Shown piece by piece: positions 8,224 through 16,624 of a stretch of 40,663 bases of DNA; within the stretch, counting starts at the first letter, position 1, and each line of letters begins with the position of its first letter. The stretch lies in the NCBI RefSeq assembly GCF_006864425.1, contig NZ_QHLI01000024.1, positions 1-40,663 on the forward strand. The letters run 5' to 3'. Source of the DNA: Campylobacter troglodytis (GTDB taxonomy: Bacteria > Campylobacterota > Campylobacteria > Campylobacterales > Campylobacteraceae). The position numbers and the translations under genes are program-made. Under the pieces are notes generated by a model, which had not been told where the DNA came from, ran no database searches, and was given only the letters and a program-made list of their open reading frames with translations.

Positions 8224-9924
8224 ATGTATAGATTTGCACCCTCTCCAACAGGGGATATGCATATAGGCAATTTACGAGCGGCTATTTTTAACTATCTAAG
8301 TGCTAAAAAAGAAGGCAAGGGCTTTATCTTGCGTATAGAAGATACGGACAAAGAGCGAAATATCAAGGGCAAGGACGAGGAGATCAAAGAACTTTTAAGG
8401 ATCTTTGGGCTTTCTTGGCAGCATTTTTATATTCAAAGTGCAAATTTAAAGCAACACCGTCAAATGGCTTTAAGGCTAGTAGCTGAAAAAAAAGCCTTTG
8501 CTTGCTTTTGCACGAGCGAGGTTTTAGAGCAAAAAAAAGAAGCAGCAAAAAAGGCAAACAAAGCTTACCGCTATGATGGAGCTTGTGAAGGATTAAGCGA
8601 CAGTGAGGTGCTTGAAAATGACAATCCCTTTGTGATTCGCCTTAAAAAGCCCAAAAAAGCTATGGAATTCATAGACTTGATAAAAGGCAAGCTTCATTTT
8701 GAGCCTGAAAACATAGATAGCTTTGTGATAATGCGTGCGGATAAGACCCCTACTTATAATTTTGCTTGTGCTGTTGATGATATGATAGAGGGGGTTTCTT
8801 GCATTGTAAGAGGAGAGGATCACACCTCAAATACCCCAAAACAAGAACATATCCGCGCGAGTTTAGGCTATGAAAGCCCTATGATTTACGCACACTTGCC
8901 CATCATTTTAAATGAAGAGGGGCAAAAGATGAGCAAAAGAGAGGCTCATTCAAGCGTAAAATGGCTTTTAGAGCAAGGCATCTTGCCAGGTGCGGTGGCA
9001 AATTATCTAATAATGCTTGGCAATAAAACCCCAAAAGAGATCTTTACTCTTGAAGAGGCTGTGGAGTTTTTTGACATAAAAAAGCTATCAAGATCCCCTG
9101 CTCGCTTTGATATGAAAAAGCTTTTGCAAATTAATAGAGAACATCTCAAACTCTTAGATGATGAGAGTTTAAACGAGCTTTTAGGCTTTAGGGCTGAGAA
9201 TTTAAACGGTGTAAGTAAGTTAAAAAATTCAAATTCCATCAAAAAAGATGGTGAAAATTTGCGCCCTACAAAGGCAAATAACAAGAATTTACTTGCACAA
9301 GATATAAACGAAATTACAAACTCTAAAAGCAAAACAAGCGACAATTTAAGCCAAAATTCAAAGATAGTTGAAAAAAATTCAAGCCCTGAAATAAATAAAA
9401 ATTCAAGCCCTACACAAAAAGAAAGCGAGGCTTTAAACATAAGTTCAAGCCTTGAGGGTAAAGAAAATTCAAGCATCACAGACAAGCAAGACAAAAATTC
9501 AAGCCCTTCAAACAAGAATTCAAGGATAGTTGAAAAAAATTCAAGCCCTTTCAATAATATAAATAAAAATTCAAAGATATGCCCTGAATTTATAGGCAAA
9601 AATGTAGCCCCTTTGGCGAGATTTTACACCCAAGAGGCAAGTACCATAAACGAGCTTAGAGAAAAATTAGAGCTTATTTTTAGCAAAAAGCAAATTGATG
9701 AATTTAAAGAGGAAAGAGAGTTAATCTCACAAAGCCTTTGTGAGATGAATTTAGCTGAAAATTATGAGGATTTTAAAAAGGCTTTGATGGCTAAGACAAA
9801 ACTTAAGGGCAAGAGCTTTTTTATGCCTTTGCGCTTGGTGCTTACTGGTAGAGCTCACGGACCAGAGCTAGAAAAGCTTTATCCTCTAATAAGATCCTTT
9901 ATCAAAGAAATAGCGAGGTTGTAA
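8224..9924 (+). CDS. gltX: Glutamyl-tRNA synthetase, GltX2 type, with large low-complexity insert
   Basis: Class I aminoacyl-tRNA synthetase. The N-terminus ([22 protein letters not shown] at 13-16) is the form of the second GluRS of Campylobacterota, which in H. pylori charges tRNA-Gln with Glu for amidation by GatCAB. KMSKR is at 235-239. The protein has 566 residues against about 440 usual. The excess is a hydrophilic insert at about residues 323-453 made of repeated KNSSP, ENSS and [11 protein letters not shown] blocks, placed where the catalytic half meets the anticodon-binding half. The sequence resumes normally ([17 protein letters not shown]) to a regular C-terminus. The insert is in frame with no stop. 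It heads an operon with yggT and slt, as in H. pylori. Discrimination between tRNA-Glu and tRNA-Gln is inferred from the family. Confidence 0.9.
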   Translation: MYRFAPSPTGDMHIGNLRAAIFNYLSAKKEGKGFILRIEDTDKERNIKGKDEEIKELLRIFGLSWQHFYIQSANLKQHRQMALRLVAEKKAFACFCTSEVLEQKKEAAKKANKAYRYDGACEGLSDSEVLENDNPFVIRLKKPKKAMEFIDLIKGKLHFEPENIDSFVIMRADKTPTYNFACAVDDMIEGVSCIVRGEDHTSNTPKQEHIRASLGYESPMIYAHLPIILNEEGQKMSKREAHSSVKWLLEQGILPGAVANYLIMLGNKTPKEIFTLEEAVEFFDIKKLSRSPARFDMKKLLQINREHLKLLDDESLNELLGFRAENLNGVSKLKNSNSIKKDGENLRPTKANNKNLLAQDINEITNSKSKTSDNLSQNSKIVEKNSSPEINKNSSPTQKESEALNISSSLEGKENSSITDKQDKNSSPSNKNSRIVEKNSSPFNNINKNSKICPEFIGKNVAPLARFYTQEASTINELREKLELIFSKKQIDEFKEERELISQSLCEMNLAENYEDFKKALMAKTKLKGKSFFMPLRLVLTGRAHGPELEKLYPLIRSFIKEIARL

Positions 9925-10206
9925 ATGTTTGTAGTTGATTCTTTATTACTGTCTATCATTTCGGTGATTTCTATCTTGATTAATGTTTATATGTGGATCA
10001 TCATCATAGCTGCTTTGATCTCTTGGGTGCAGCCTGATCCTTACAATCCCATAGTCCAGCTTCTTTACAAGCTAGCAGCACCTGCTTACCGTCTTGTTCG
10101 CTTTATACCTACTCGCATAGGTAGCATTGATCTAGCACCGCTTGTAATCATCATAATCTTACAGTTTATCAACATACTAATCTCAAATTTAACAAGGGGC
10201 TTATAA
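9925..10206 (+). CDS. yggT: YggT family membrane protein
   Basis: A 93-residue integral membrane protein of the YggT family (Ycf19/CCB3 relatives). It has two hydrophobic helices (about 8-36 and 68-88) around the conserved central SWVQPDPYNPIVQLLYKLA...R motif and the SIDLAPLV segment. The ATG follows the gltX stop directly, and its own stop shares the A with the next ATG (TAATG), so translation is tightly coupled. The family is loosely linked to osmotic tolerance and membrane organisation; the exact role is unknown. The order gltX-yggT-slt is conserved in Helicobacter and Campylobacter as I recall it. Confidence 0.88.
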   Translation: MFVVDSLLLSIISVISILINVYMWIIIIAALISWVQPDPYNPIVQLLYKLAAPAYRLVRFIPTRIGSIDLAPLVIIIILQFINILISNLTRGL

Positions 10207-11807
10207 TGCAAAAAATTCTTTCTTTAATCTTGCTTTGTGTCTTTGCAAATGCTGCCATATATGATCTAGAAAGCCTTAAAAAAAAGGATAATTCCTTGGC
10301 TAAGGACTACTACATACATAGGCTCTTAGAGCAAAATAAGATCTCCAAACAAGAAGCCCAAGGACTTCATAGACATATTTTTAGATATGCAGGAAAGATG
10401 AAAAAAAGTATGGACGCTCTTGCTCCAAGAAAGGCTGTGGCAGATCAAAGATATGCAAAATGCTATAATTACACAAACAAAACCATACTTGATGCAAATC
10501 TTACTTGTCAGGTATTTAGGCTAAATTCCTTGCCCTTTATCATAGGAATGGATAATGCCACAAGGACAAAGCTAGCAAACAAGCTAAAAGCCTCTCACGC
10601 AAATTTAAACATCTTGCTAAATGCCTACAACAGCATATCTCCTTTAAATTATATAATAGAAAATGGCAACACAGCGCATTTTTTCAAGCTTTGGAGCTAT
10701 TATAAAGAACTTGATCTAAGTTTAGACAAGGCTTATTTAGATAAACTAGCCGCAGAAAATGCCTTTAAAGACTTTGCAAGGAATATGATCATTAAAAACA
10801 CCCATCCTAAATTCAAGGCCTCTTTTTTACAAATAGATCCTCAAAAGCCAAAGGGCGAGGCTGCCTTTTATCTTGGGGTAAATGCCCTAATTTTCAAGCA
10901 GGATCAGATAGCACTTGGCTTTTTTAACAAGGCATATCAAAGCTATGAAAAAAGATATGACAAGGACAATGCCTTGTTTTGGATCTATCAAATAGCAAGA
11001 AATGAAAAGGACTTAGACGCTCTTGCAAATAGCTCTTCTTTAAATATTTATAGCATTTGGGCTAAGGAGTTAAAAAACAAAAAGCTAGATAGCTTCACAT
11101 TTTTAGAGATGAAGAATAAAAAAGATGCAAGCTTTGATATGGGAGATCCCTTTTTGTGGCAAAGTTTGTTGAAAGAAATTCAAAAAGCAGATAAGGCTAA
11201 GCTTGAAAAGATGGCTAAAAACTTCAATGCTCCAAATACCTTGCCAATTTATGCCTTTATACTTGAAAGAATTCACAACTTCAACAAAAATTACTTCATA
11301 ATGCCCTATTACGAGTATATAAAAGACTATGACATAAACAGACAGGCTTTAATTTTAGCCATAGCAAGACAAGAAAGCCGCTTCATCCCCACAGCGGTTT
11401 CAACCTCTTATGCACTTGGGATGATGCAGTTTATGCCCTTTGTGGCAAATGCCATCGCTAAAAACGAGTTAAAGCTTGCAAATTTTGATCAAGATGATAT
11501 GTTTGAGCCAAAGACGGCTTATTTCTTTGCAAATCATCACTTAGATTATCTTGAAAAACAGCTAAAATCCCCTATTTTAATAGCCTACGCCTACAACGGA
11601 GGCATAGGCTTTACAAACAAGATGCTAAAAAACGGTCTTTTTAAGCCAGGCAAATACGAGCCTTTTTTGTCTATGGAGCTAGTTACCTTTACTGAGAGTA
11701 GAATTTACGCAAAGAGGGTGCTTTCTAATTATATTGTGTATCTACATCTACTGAACGGTAATACAAAGATTTCGAGTATTTTTGAAAGTCTAATTCAAGG
11801 CAATTAG
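10206..11807 (+). CDS. slt: Soluble lytic murein transglycosylase Slt
   Basis: Periplasmic exo-type lytic transglycosylase that cleaves peptidoglycan glycan strands to anhydro-muropeptides. It has 533 residues. A short signal peptide (QKILSLILLCVFANA) is followed by a long alpha-superhelical region (about 25-360) and a C-terminal lysozyme-like domain (about 375-480). The catalytic Glu is E390 in ARQESRF, followed by GMMQFMP and AYNGG, the Slt signatures. The start overlaps the yggT stop by one base. The 3' end overlaps the convergent lipoprotein gene by 83 bp. It probably takes part in wall turnover and cell-shape maintenance, like Slt of H. pylori. Confidence 0.92.
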   Translation: MQKILSLILLCVFANAAIYDLESLKKKDNSLAKDYYIHRLLEQNKISKQEAQGLHRHIFRYAGKMKKSMDALAPRKAVADQRYAKCYNYTNKTILDANLTCQVFRLNSLPFIIGMDNATRTKLANKLKASHANLNILLNAYNSISPLNYIIENGNTAHFFKLWSYYKELDLSLDKAYLDKLAAENAFKDFARNMIIKNTHPKFKASFLQIDPQKPKGEAAFYLGVNALIFKQDQIALGFFNKAYQSYEKRYDKDNALFWIYQIARNEKDLDALANSSSLNIYSIWAKELKNKKLDSFTFLEMKNKKDASFDMGDPFLWQSLLKEIQKADKAKLEKMAKNFNAPNTLPIYAFILERIHNFNKNYFIMPYYEYIKDYDINRQALILAIARQESRFIPTAVSTSYALGMMQFMPFVANAIAKNELKLANFDQDDMFEPKTAYFFANHHLDYLEKQLKSPILIAYAYNGGIGFTNKMLKNGLFKPGKYEPFLSMELVTFTESRIYAKRVLSNYIVYLHLLNGNTKISSIFESLIQGN

Positions 11808-12228
11808 CCTCAAAGCAAAGCTTAACTGTGAGCTTTGGGACATTTTTAAATGGGAAATCTAGCTTAAAATGGCTTGAGTAGGTGCTATCTATGAGGTATT
11901 TTCTTAACTCATCCTCTTCTTCAAGTGGTGTAATTACTGCTTCTTGCTCATCCATAAAGGCGCTTAAATTCAAAGCCTGAGCTTGTTTTGGAGCCAAACT
12001 TAAAAGAAAAAAATCCCTCTTTAACTCCCCTTTTAAGATAGGATTAAGATAAGACAAGATGATGATCTTATTTTCGCCCCTCTTGGTAAATCTAGCCTTT
12101 TGGGTGTGCATTAAAAGCTGCTTTTTAAGTGCTTCTGTGCTCTGGGTTTTATCCACACAAGCTGTCAAAAAAAGACAAACAAAAAGCAAGGCATAAAAGA
12201 TAGCAAAAGATGAAAAAGCCTTTTTCAT
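11725..12228 (-). CDS. Putative lipoprotein, convergent with slt
   Basis: A 167-residue protein with a classical lipoprotein signal: KK start, a long hydrophobic stretch and lipobox LTAC with lipidation Cys at 24. The rest is a soluble domain without a family I recognise; it contains a FKNVPKLTVKLCFEANCLELDF stretch with two Cys and beta-rich alternation. The ribosome-binding site AAGGAAGGC lies before the ATG. The last 83 bp are antisense to the slt 3' end. I recall a putative lipoprotein at the matching place in C. jejuni (near Cj0842), which supports a real conserved gene, but this was not checked. Confidence 0.7.
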   Translation of the reverse strand: MKKAFSSFAIFYALLFVCLFLTACVDKTQSTEALKKQLLMHTQKARFTKRGENKIIILSYLNPILKGELKRDFFLLSLAPKQAQALNLSAFMDEQEAVITPLEEEDELRKYLIDSTYSSHFKLDFPFKNVPKLTVKLCFEANCLELDFQKYSKSLYYRSVDVDTQYN

Positions 12229-12241
12229 AGCCTTCCTTGAA

Positions 12242-12560
12242 TTTTTAGCTTATTTTAACTCATTTGTATTATAATTTTATTAAAAAGCCTTTTGTATTTC
12301 TTAAAAATTTAGTGCAAAAATACACAATTCACAAGATGCTTTTAAAATATAAGCTTTCTTTAATTTTTAGTTTTGTTAAAACAGTGTTGAATTTTTTATT
12401 TTAAGTCTGTGATACTAGCAAAAAAGCTATGAATTCAAGGTTTGTTGCCATAAAATTTACGCATTTTTCTAAAATGAGAAATATTTTGTTAAGATCATGT
12501 TAATAAAGAGTCATTTCAAGGTTTTTAACACAAATTTCACAGGAGCTTTTAGGAGATAAG
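12242..12560. other. Divergent intergenic region, no gene seen
   Basis: AT-rich gap between the lipoprotein and methyltransferase starts. TATTATAATTTTATT near 12267 could serve as a -10 on either strand. Nothing else is recognised. Confidence 0.45.
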
Positions 12561-13367
12561 ATGAATTTTAAACTTCACAATGAAGACAGCCTAACAGTGC
12601 TAAAAAGCCTAGATGAAAACTGCATTGATATGATCTGGGGGGATCCTGATTATAATGTAGGCATAAATTATAATGGCAGTAAATATACTCAAAAATGGGA
12701 TGATTATATAGCTTGGTACTGTGAGCTTGCGAGTGAATGCATGCGGGTTTTAAAGCCTAGTGGCAATCTTTTTATGATGAACTATCCAAAGCAAAATGCC
12801 TATTTGCGTGTGCTTTGCCTTGACAAACTAGCTTATGATGTGCAAGATTATGTCTGGGTTTATAATACAAATGTTGGACACAGCCCTAAACGTTTCACCA
12901 CAGCCCACAGAAGCATCTTGCACGCCACAAAGACAAAGCAAAGCAAGTTTTATAAGGATGAGATCGCCCTACCCTATCAAAATCTAAAAGATAAACGAAT
13001 CATACAAAGGATGGCAAAAGGATGCAAGGGCAGGATGCCTTATTCTTGGTTTTATTTTGACTTGGTTAAAAATGTAAGCAAGGACAAGACCTTTCATTCT
13101 TGTCAAATTCCTACGAATTTAACTCAAATGTTTATCAAATCTTGCACCAAAGAAGGAGACTCTGTTTTTGTGCTTTTTGGAGGAAGTGGTGGGGAGATAA
13201 TGCTTTGCGAGAAGCTTAAACGCAAGTGGCTAAGCTGTGAGCTTCATAAGCCCTATTTTGATATGATCCAAGATAGGCTTGAAAGAAAGGGTGAAATAAG
13301 GGATGAGTTTAGATTAAATGCGGAGAAAAAAGAAGTTGAGCCAAATTTATTTAAGGATATAATTTAA
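12561..13367 (+). CDS. Orphan beta-class DNA (adenine-N6 or cytosine-N4) methyltransferase
   Basis: SAM-dependent DNA amino-methyltransferase of 268 residues. The catalytic motif comes first as DPDYNVG (28-34, a variant of DPPY). The SAM-binding motif is near the C-terminus as VFVLFGGSGGE (202-212, where DPFxGSGT is usual), preceded by HSCQIPTNL (179-187, usual HPTQKP). Motif IV before motif I is the beta order. There is no separate recognition domain of more than about 100 residues and no restriction enzyme next to it, so it is probably a solitary or type II modification enzyme. Two purine-rich stretches (AGGAG at 12541, AGGAGAT at 12551) precede the ATG; the nearer one sets the start. Target sequence unknown. 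It sits between slt and fbp, where I recall mobB in C. jejuni. Confidence 0.82.
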   Translation: MNFKLHNEDSLTVLKSLDENCIDMIWGDPDYNVGINYNGSKYTQKWDDYIAWYCELASECMRVLKPSGNLFMMNYPKQNAYLRVLCLDKLAYDVQDYVWVYNTNVGHSPKRFTTAHRSILHATKTKQSKFYKDEIALPYQNLKDKRIIQRMAKGCKGRMPYSWFYFDLVKNVSKDKTFHSCQIPTNLTQMFIKSCTKEGDSVFVLFGGSGGEIMLCEKLKRKWLSCELHKPYFDMIQDRLERKGEIRDEFRLNAEKKEVEPNLFKDII

Positions 13368-13458
13368 GGCTTTTTTAAATCACTCTTTATTTTAGTGGCT
13401 AAAATATCAGGCCTAAGTATTTCAAGGCTTAAAACAAGCTTTATTTAAAAGCTCTTTT

Positions 13459-13497
13459 AAAGGGATCTTGCTTACAAGACAGTAAGCAACCCCCTTT
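13459..13497. other. Strong hairpin between methyltransferase and fbp
   Basis: Perfect 8-bp stem TTGCTTAC / GTAAGCAA (13468-13475, 13482-13489) with loop AAGACA. It is extended by AAAGGG (13459-13464) and CCCTTT (13492-13497) across a small internal loop. No U-run follows, so it is either a terminator for the methyltransferase in an unusual form or a structure upstream of fbp. Confidence 0.6.
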
Positions 13498-13571
13498 CAA
13501 AAGGCTTAAAATAACAAATTTATGCACTAAGATTAACACCCTTAAAGGATATATTATAAAAAGGAGAGTAT

Positions 13572-14423
13572 ATGCAAGACATTTTCAAACACATAAAACA
13601 AGCGGTTGTGGAGATTTCAAAATTGATGAAATTTCCTGATACTAGCTATGAGAGCAGCCAAAATGCCACAGGAGACACCCAGCTTGGCTTTGATCTGAAA
13701 AGCGATGAGCTAATCACGCAAATTTTAGGGCAGTGCGGCGAGATAAAGGCACTCATAAGCGAGGAAAAAAGTGAGCTTTTAGAGCTAAATTCAAGCGGAA
13801 AATATGTCGTAGCTTACGACCCGCTTGATGGTTCGTCTTTGTTTGATGTGAATTTCGCTGTTGGCTCAATCTTTGGCATTTACGAGGGCAAGGCAAGTGC
13901 AAAGAATTTAAGAGCTGCGGCATATAGCATTTACTCCGCACGCTTAGAACTTGTCATTTGCGAGCCAAATTCCTTGCCAAAACTTTACAGACTACTAGAA
14001 AATGAGGAATTTGCCCTTATCAAAGAGCTTAAAATGTCGCAAAAAGGCAAGATAAACGCGTGTGGAGGCACTCAAAGGGAGTGGAGCAAAACGCACGCAA
14101 ACTTCATCAAAGCCCTATTTGACGAGGGTTATAGGCTTCGTTATAGCGGGGCTATGGTAAGCGATCTTCATCAGATTTTATGCAAGGGTGGTGGGCTTTT
14201 TAGCTACCCAGCTACTAGCAAGTCCCCAAATGGCAAGCTTCGAGCCTTTTTTGAGGTTTTGCCTATGGCTTTTGTAGTGGAAAATGCGGGCGGTAAAACT
14301 ACTGACGGAGTGAGTGATAGCCTTTTGGAGCTTGAATTTAAAGAACTTCACGCTACCACGCCTTGCTTTTTTGGCTCAGCTTATGAGATAGACAAGTTAA
14401 AAACAGCTTACAAGGTGGGATAA
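13572..14423 (+). CDS. fbp: Fructose-1,6-bisphosphatase, class I
   Basis: Gluconeogenic hydrolysis of fructose-1,6-bisphosphate to fructose-6-phosphate in the cytosol. It has 283 residues, near the short Campylobacterota form and below the ~330 of E. coli. The Mg-binding signature DPLDGSS is at 83-89 and the metal-ligand acidic pair E64-E65 (LISEE) is present. The substrate-site region is visible as YSGAMVSDLHQIL and the late segment as KLRAFFEVLPMAFVVENAGG. The ribosome-binding site AAAGGAGAG is followed by ATG at 13572, with TATATTATAAA just upstream as a likely -10. These bacteria usually lack phosphofructokinase and rely on gluconeogenesis, so the enzyme fits. Confidence 0.93.
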   Translation: MQDIFKHIKQAVVEISKLMKFPDTSYESSQNATGDTQLGFDLKSDELITQILGQCGEIKALISEEKSELLELNSSGKYVVAYDPLDGSSLFDVNFAVGSIFGIYEGKASAKNLRAAAYSIYSARLELVICEPNSLPKLYRLLENEEFALIKELKMSQKGKINACGGTQREWSKTHANFIKALFDEGYRLRYSGAMVSDLHQILCKGGGLFSYPATSKSPNGKLRAFFEVLPMAFVVENAGGKTTDGVSDSLLELEFKELHATTPCFFGSAYEIDKLKTAYKVG

Positions 14424-14746
14424 AAATGAAAAATTCAAGGCTTTTAAAGTGGAATTTAAGCTTGGTTTGCAAAAAAACTCAGTCCATTTAACACAAGCCT
14501 TGAATTTTTTGGCTGAAAAAGTGGGCTTTAAAAATTCACCTTTGTTTGGAGAAAATTCAAGCTTGAAACATTCATCTTTGTTTGGCAAAATTTCAAACTT
14601 TAAAATTTTATTGAAAAATGCCACTTTGTTTGTGTTAAATTCAAGCTTGAAAAATTCACCTTTGCTTGATGAAAATTCAAATGTTAAAAATTCAAGCTTC
14701 AAGGGTGAATTTATATTTTTAAAATTCAAATTTACAAGGATAAAAA
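14424..14746. repeat. Low-complexity AAATTCAAGC / AAATTCACCTTTG repeat interval
   Basis: Spacer between fbp and the small Cys gene. It is built from alternating words AAATTCAAGCTTGAAA and AAATTCACCTTTG(T/C)TTGG in a degenerate tandem pattern. Both strands are open for about 100 codons because of the composition, but the translations are KNSS/FKLEF low-complexity with no family signal. Confidence 0.7.
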
Positions 14747-14950
14747 ATGATAGCAAACATTAAAAAAGATAGCTTTGAGCTAGCCCTAGATGAAAAAAAA
14801 GCCCTCTTGCAAGAATGCCAGGCAAGTAAAAACTCAAATTCTTGCTATGAGTGCGAGAGTATCTTTAACTGTGAAACAAGAAGCAACTATGTAAAGGCTG
14901 TCTATGATAGTATGTCAAAGGGTAAGACAGACGGGGGCTTTGAGTTTTAG
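14747..14950 (+). CDS. Small conserved Cys-containing protein
   Basis: A 67-residue soluble protein with four Cys: one at about residue 24 (QECQAS), then C-x2-C in CYECESIF and one in NCETRSNY. It continues YVKAVYDSMSKGK and ends GGFEF. I recall a very similar small protein between fbp and metG in Campylobacter (Cj0839c region), which supports a real gene. The four Cys suggest metal binding or redox sensing, but no function is known. AAGGATAAAA just before the ATG supports the start. Confidence 0.75.
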   Translation: MIANIKKDSFELALDEKKALLQECQASKNSNSCYECESIFNCETRSNYVKAVYDSMSKGKTDGGFEF

Positions 14951-15358
14951 CGAAAATTTAGCATTTTTTGTGAATTTTAGTGAATTTTTGACGTTATTTG
15001 GCTAGTTAACTGTGTTTGAATTTTATAACACAATCAACACCTTAATTTTAGCGTATCTGGCTTATCTTTTGCCGGTAAAGCACTTTTGCGGAGCCTAATA
15101 AACTAAGTTGTTTAATCCCATAAAAGCACTTTCTTACTCAAAATACTTCGCCCTCGGAAACGCTTTGATTTTAACATTTTTGGCATTGAAATTTGTGAAA
15201 TTTTTGAGTTAATTTGGGCTTTGAGAGTGAATTTTCGCCCTTATTTTGATGTTTTTAAATGAAATTTTGTGAATTTTTTACAAACAAAAATCAAAAATTT
15301 TCAGCACCTTTTAATTCATCAAATAAATTTGATTCTTGCGGTTTTTCCTTTATAATTT
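14951..15358. other. Gene-free AT-rich stretch
   Basis: No open frame of interest. GTGAATTTTAGTGAATTTT words near 14979 and a small GC-richer part near 15040-15180 are all I see. Confidence 0.4.
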
Positions 15359-15945
15359 TGGCTCAATATGCTTTAATAAGATTTTGACTTATCAATTTTA
15401 ATAAATGGCTCAATTAAACTTAACAGGATTTTCTTTTATCAATTTCAGCAAATTTTGATGAGAATTTTGCCTTAAATTTTTCATCTTAATTATATTGCTT
15501 TTAAGTGAGGGATAAAATTTTCTTTTTTAATTTTACGAAATTTAGCAAGCTTCAATTTCGCGTAGCCCCCTTTTGCTTACAGTTGCAAGAGCGCGAAGTA
15601 AAAAATTCACAGTCTCACTTGTGTGATTTCATTCATTTACAAACTCAAATTTAACACACTTGATCCTGTAATGAGCCTTTGCTCCTTCTACTACACAGTT
15701 GCGAGCCTAGCATTGTAAAAAAATAACCCTCATTAACTTCAATCTCAGCACTCATTTTAGATATTTTTTTGCATTCTTTGGCTATCAAAATGTGAATTTT
15801 TTTGAAAATTTTGCACAAATTTTGATTAGGCATTGGACAAAGTTTGGCAATTTTTTGCATTTAAATCAAGGTATTATTGCAAAGTGAGGGGGAGAAGCGA
15901 AGTAAAAAATACTTCAAAATTCCTTAAAATTTTTGTAAGACAATT
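15359..15945 (-). pseudogene. IS1595 transposase relic, copy C (internally deleted), with a second 3' end
   Basis: On the minus strand the N-terminal part reads PNQNLCKIFKKIHILIAKEC and then EIEVNEGYF (the VDESYF motif). It then jumps directly to GAKAHYRIK (cf. AHYRVKH in functional members), losing the central third. The C-terminal tail follows and ends near 15405. A second 3' end (GGCTCAATATGC..TTATCAATTTTAATAAA) lies at 15359-15404, so two element ends abut. Short CTTCG-type inserts are present near 15688-15723, 15555-15600 and 15870-15905. The deletion joins the inserts that occupy the VDESYF and LVDF positions in copy B, which suggests recombination between them. Confidence 0.7.
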
Positions 15946-16531
15946 TGGAAGCGGATTTTTGTTTTTAATAGAATTAACTTAAAAGTCCTTTGATTTAAGT
16001 TTAATTAAGCCTGAATTTATGCATCCCTTCGCCAAAAATGGTTAAAAGGACAAGGCAATGCTTTTTTAAAAATTTAAACTTCAAGCCCTCAGTTAGTTTT
16101 TGATAAAATTCACAAGCAAATCTTGAATTTTTAGGATTTTTCTTTGTATAAATTCACAAAGGCGGTTTAAAAGGCAAAATTCTTTGTCTTTGCTTAACTT
16201 GAAAAAGAAAGCTTGAATTTTAAAAAGAAACTTTTAAATTTTAAGCTTGTGAGTGTTTATAAAAGCTTTAAAATTCATAGCCCTTAAATTTCACTCTTAA
16301 TCTTGCTTATTTTCGCAAAAATGCTTTTAAATAAAGCTTATTTTTGATTTTAAATTTAGCTTATATGTTTCAAAAGCCAAATTCGATCAAGCTTAAAATA
16401 GTTGCAAAGAAGATAAAACTGTTACAAATTTTCTCACTTTAAAGAAAATTAAGAGCTGTAATTTATCTCCCCCCTACTTTCACAAAAAATTTAAAAAGCC
16501 TTGAATTTTAACATAAGCTTATAAGATTACT
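15946..16531. other. Gene-free leader to the TonB receptor region
   Basis: AT-rich, no gene. It contains interspersed CTTGAATTTT words and a CTCCCCCCTAC run near 16468. The 3' end leads into the Fur-box-like site. Confidence 0.4.
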
Positions 16532-16547
16532 ATTGATAACTATTAAT
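16532..16547. promoter_or_regulatory. Fur-box-like operator
   Basis: ATTGATAACTATTAAT, an inverted repeat with arms ATTGATA/TATTAAT (6 of 7 pairs), resembles the TGATAAT...ATTATCA form of epsilon Fur boxes. It lies about 30 bases upstream of a TATAAT at 16580-16585 and 78 bases upstream of the TonB-receptor start, so iron repression is plausible. Confidence 0.55.
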
Positions 16548-16624
16548 AATAAATTTATTTTATTTTAAATTTAAATTCTTATAATGTCAAAAGAAATTCA
16601 CCGCAACTCATTAAAGGAAGATCC

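Noticed and set aside
9003-9599. 198-codon open frame antisense to gltX
   Set aside because: It is the complement of the repetitive gltX insert (LEF/FLF repeats) with no family features; gltX is certain on the other strand.
14397-14763. Open frames of 104 and 119 codons on both strands between fbp and the small Cys gene
   Set aside because: Low-complexity translations of AAATTCA-type repeats, no ribosome-binding site, and they overlap each other and the flanking genes.
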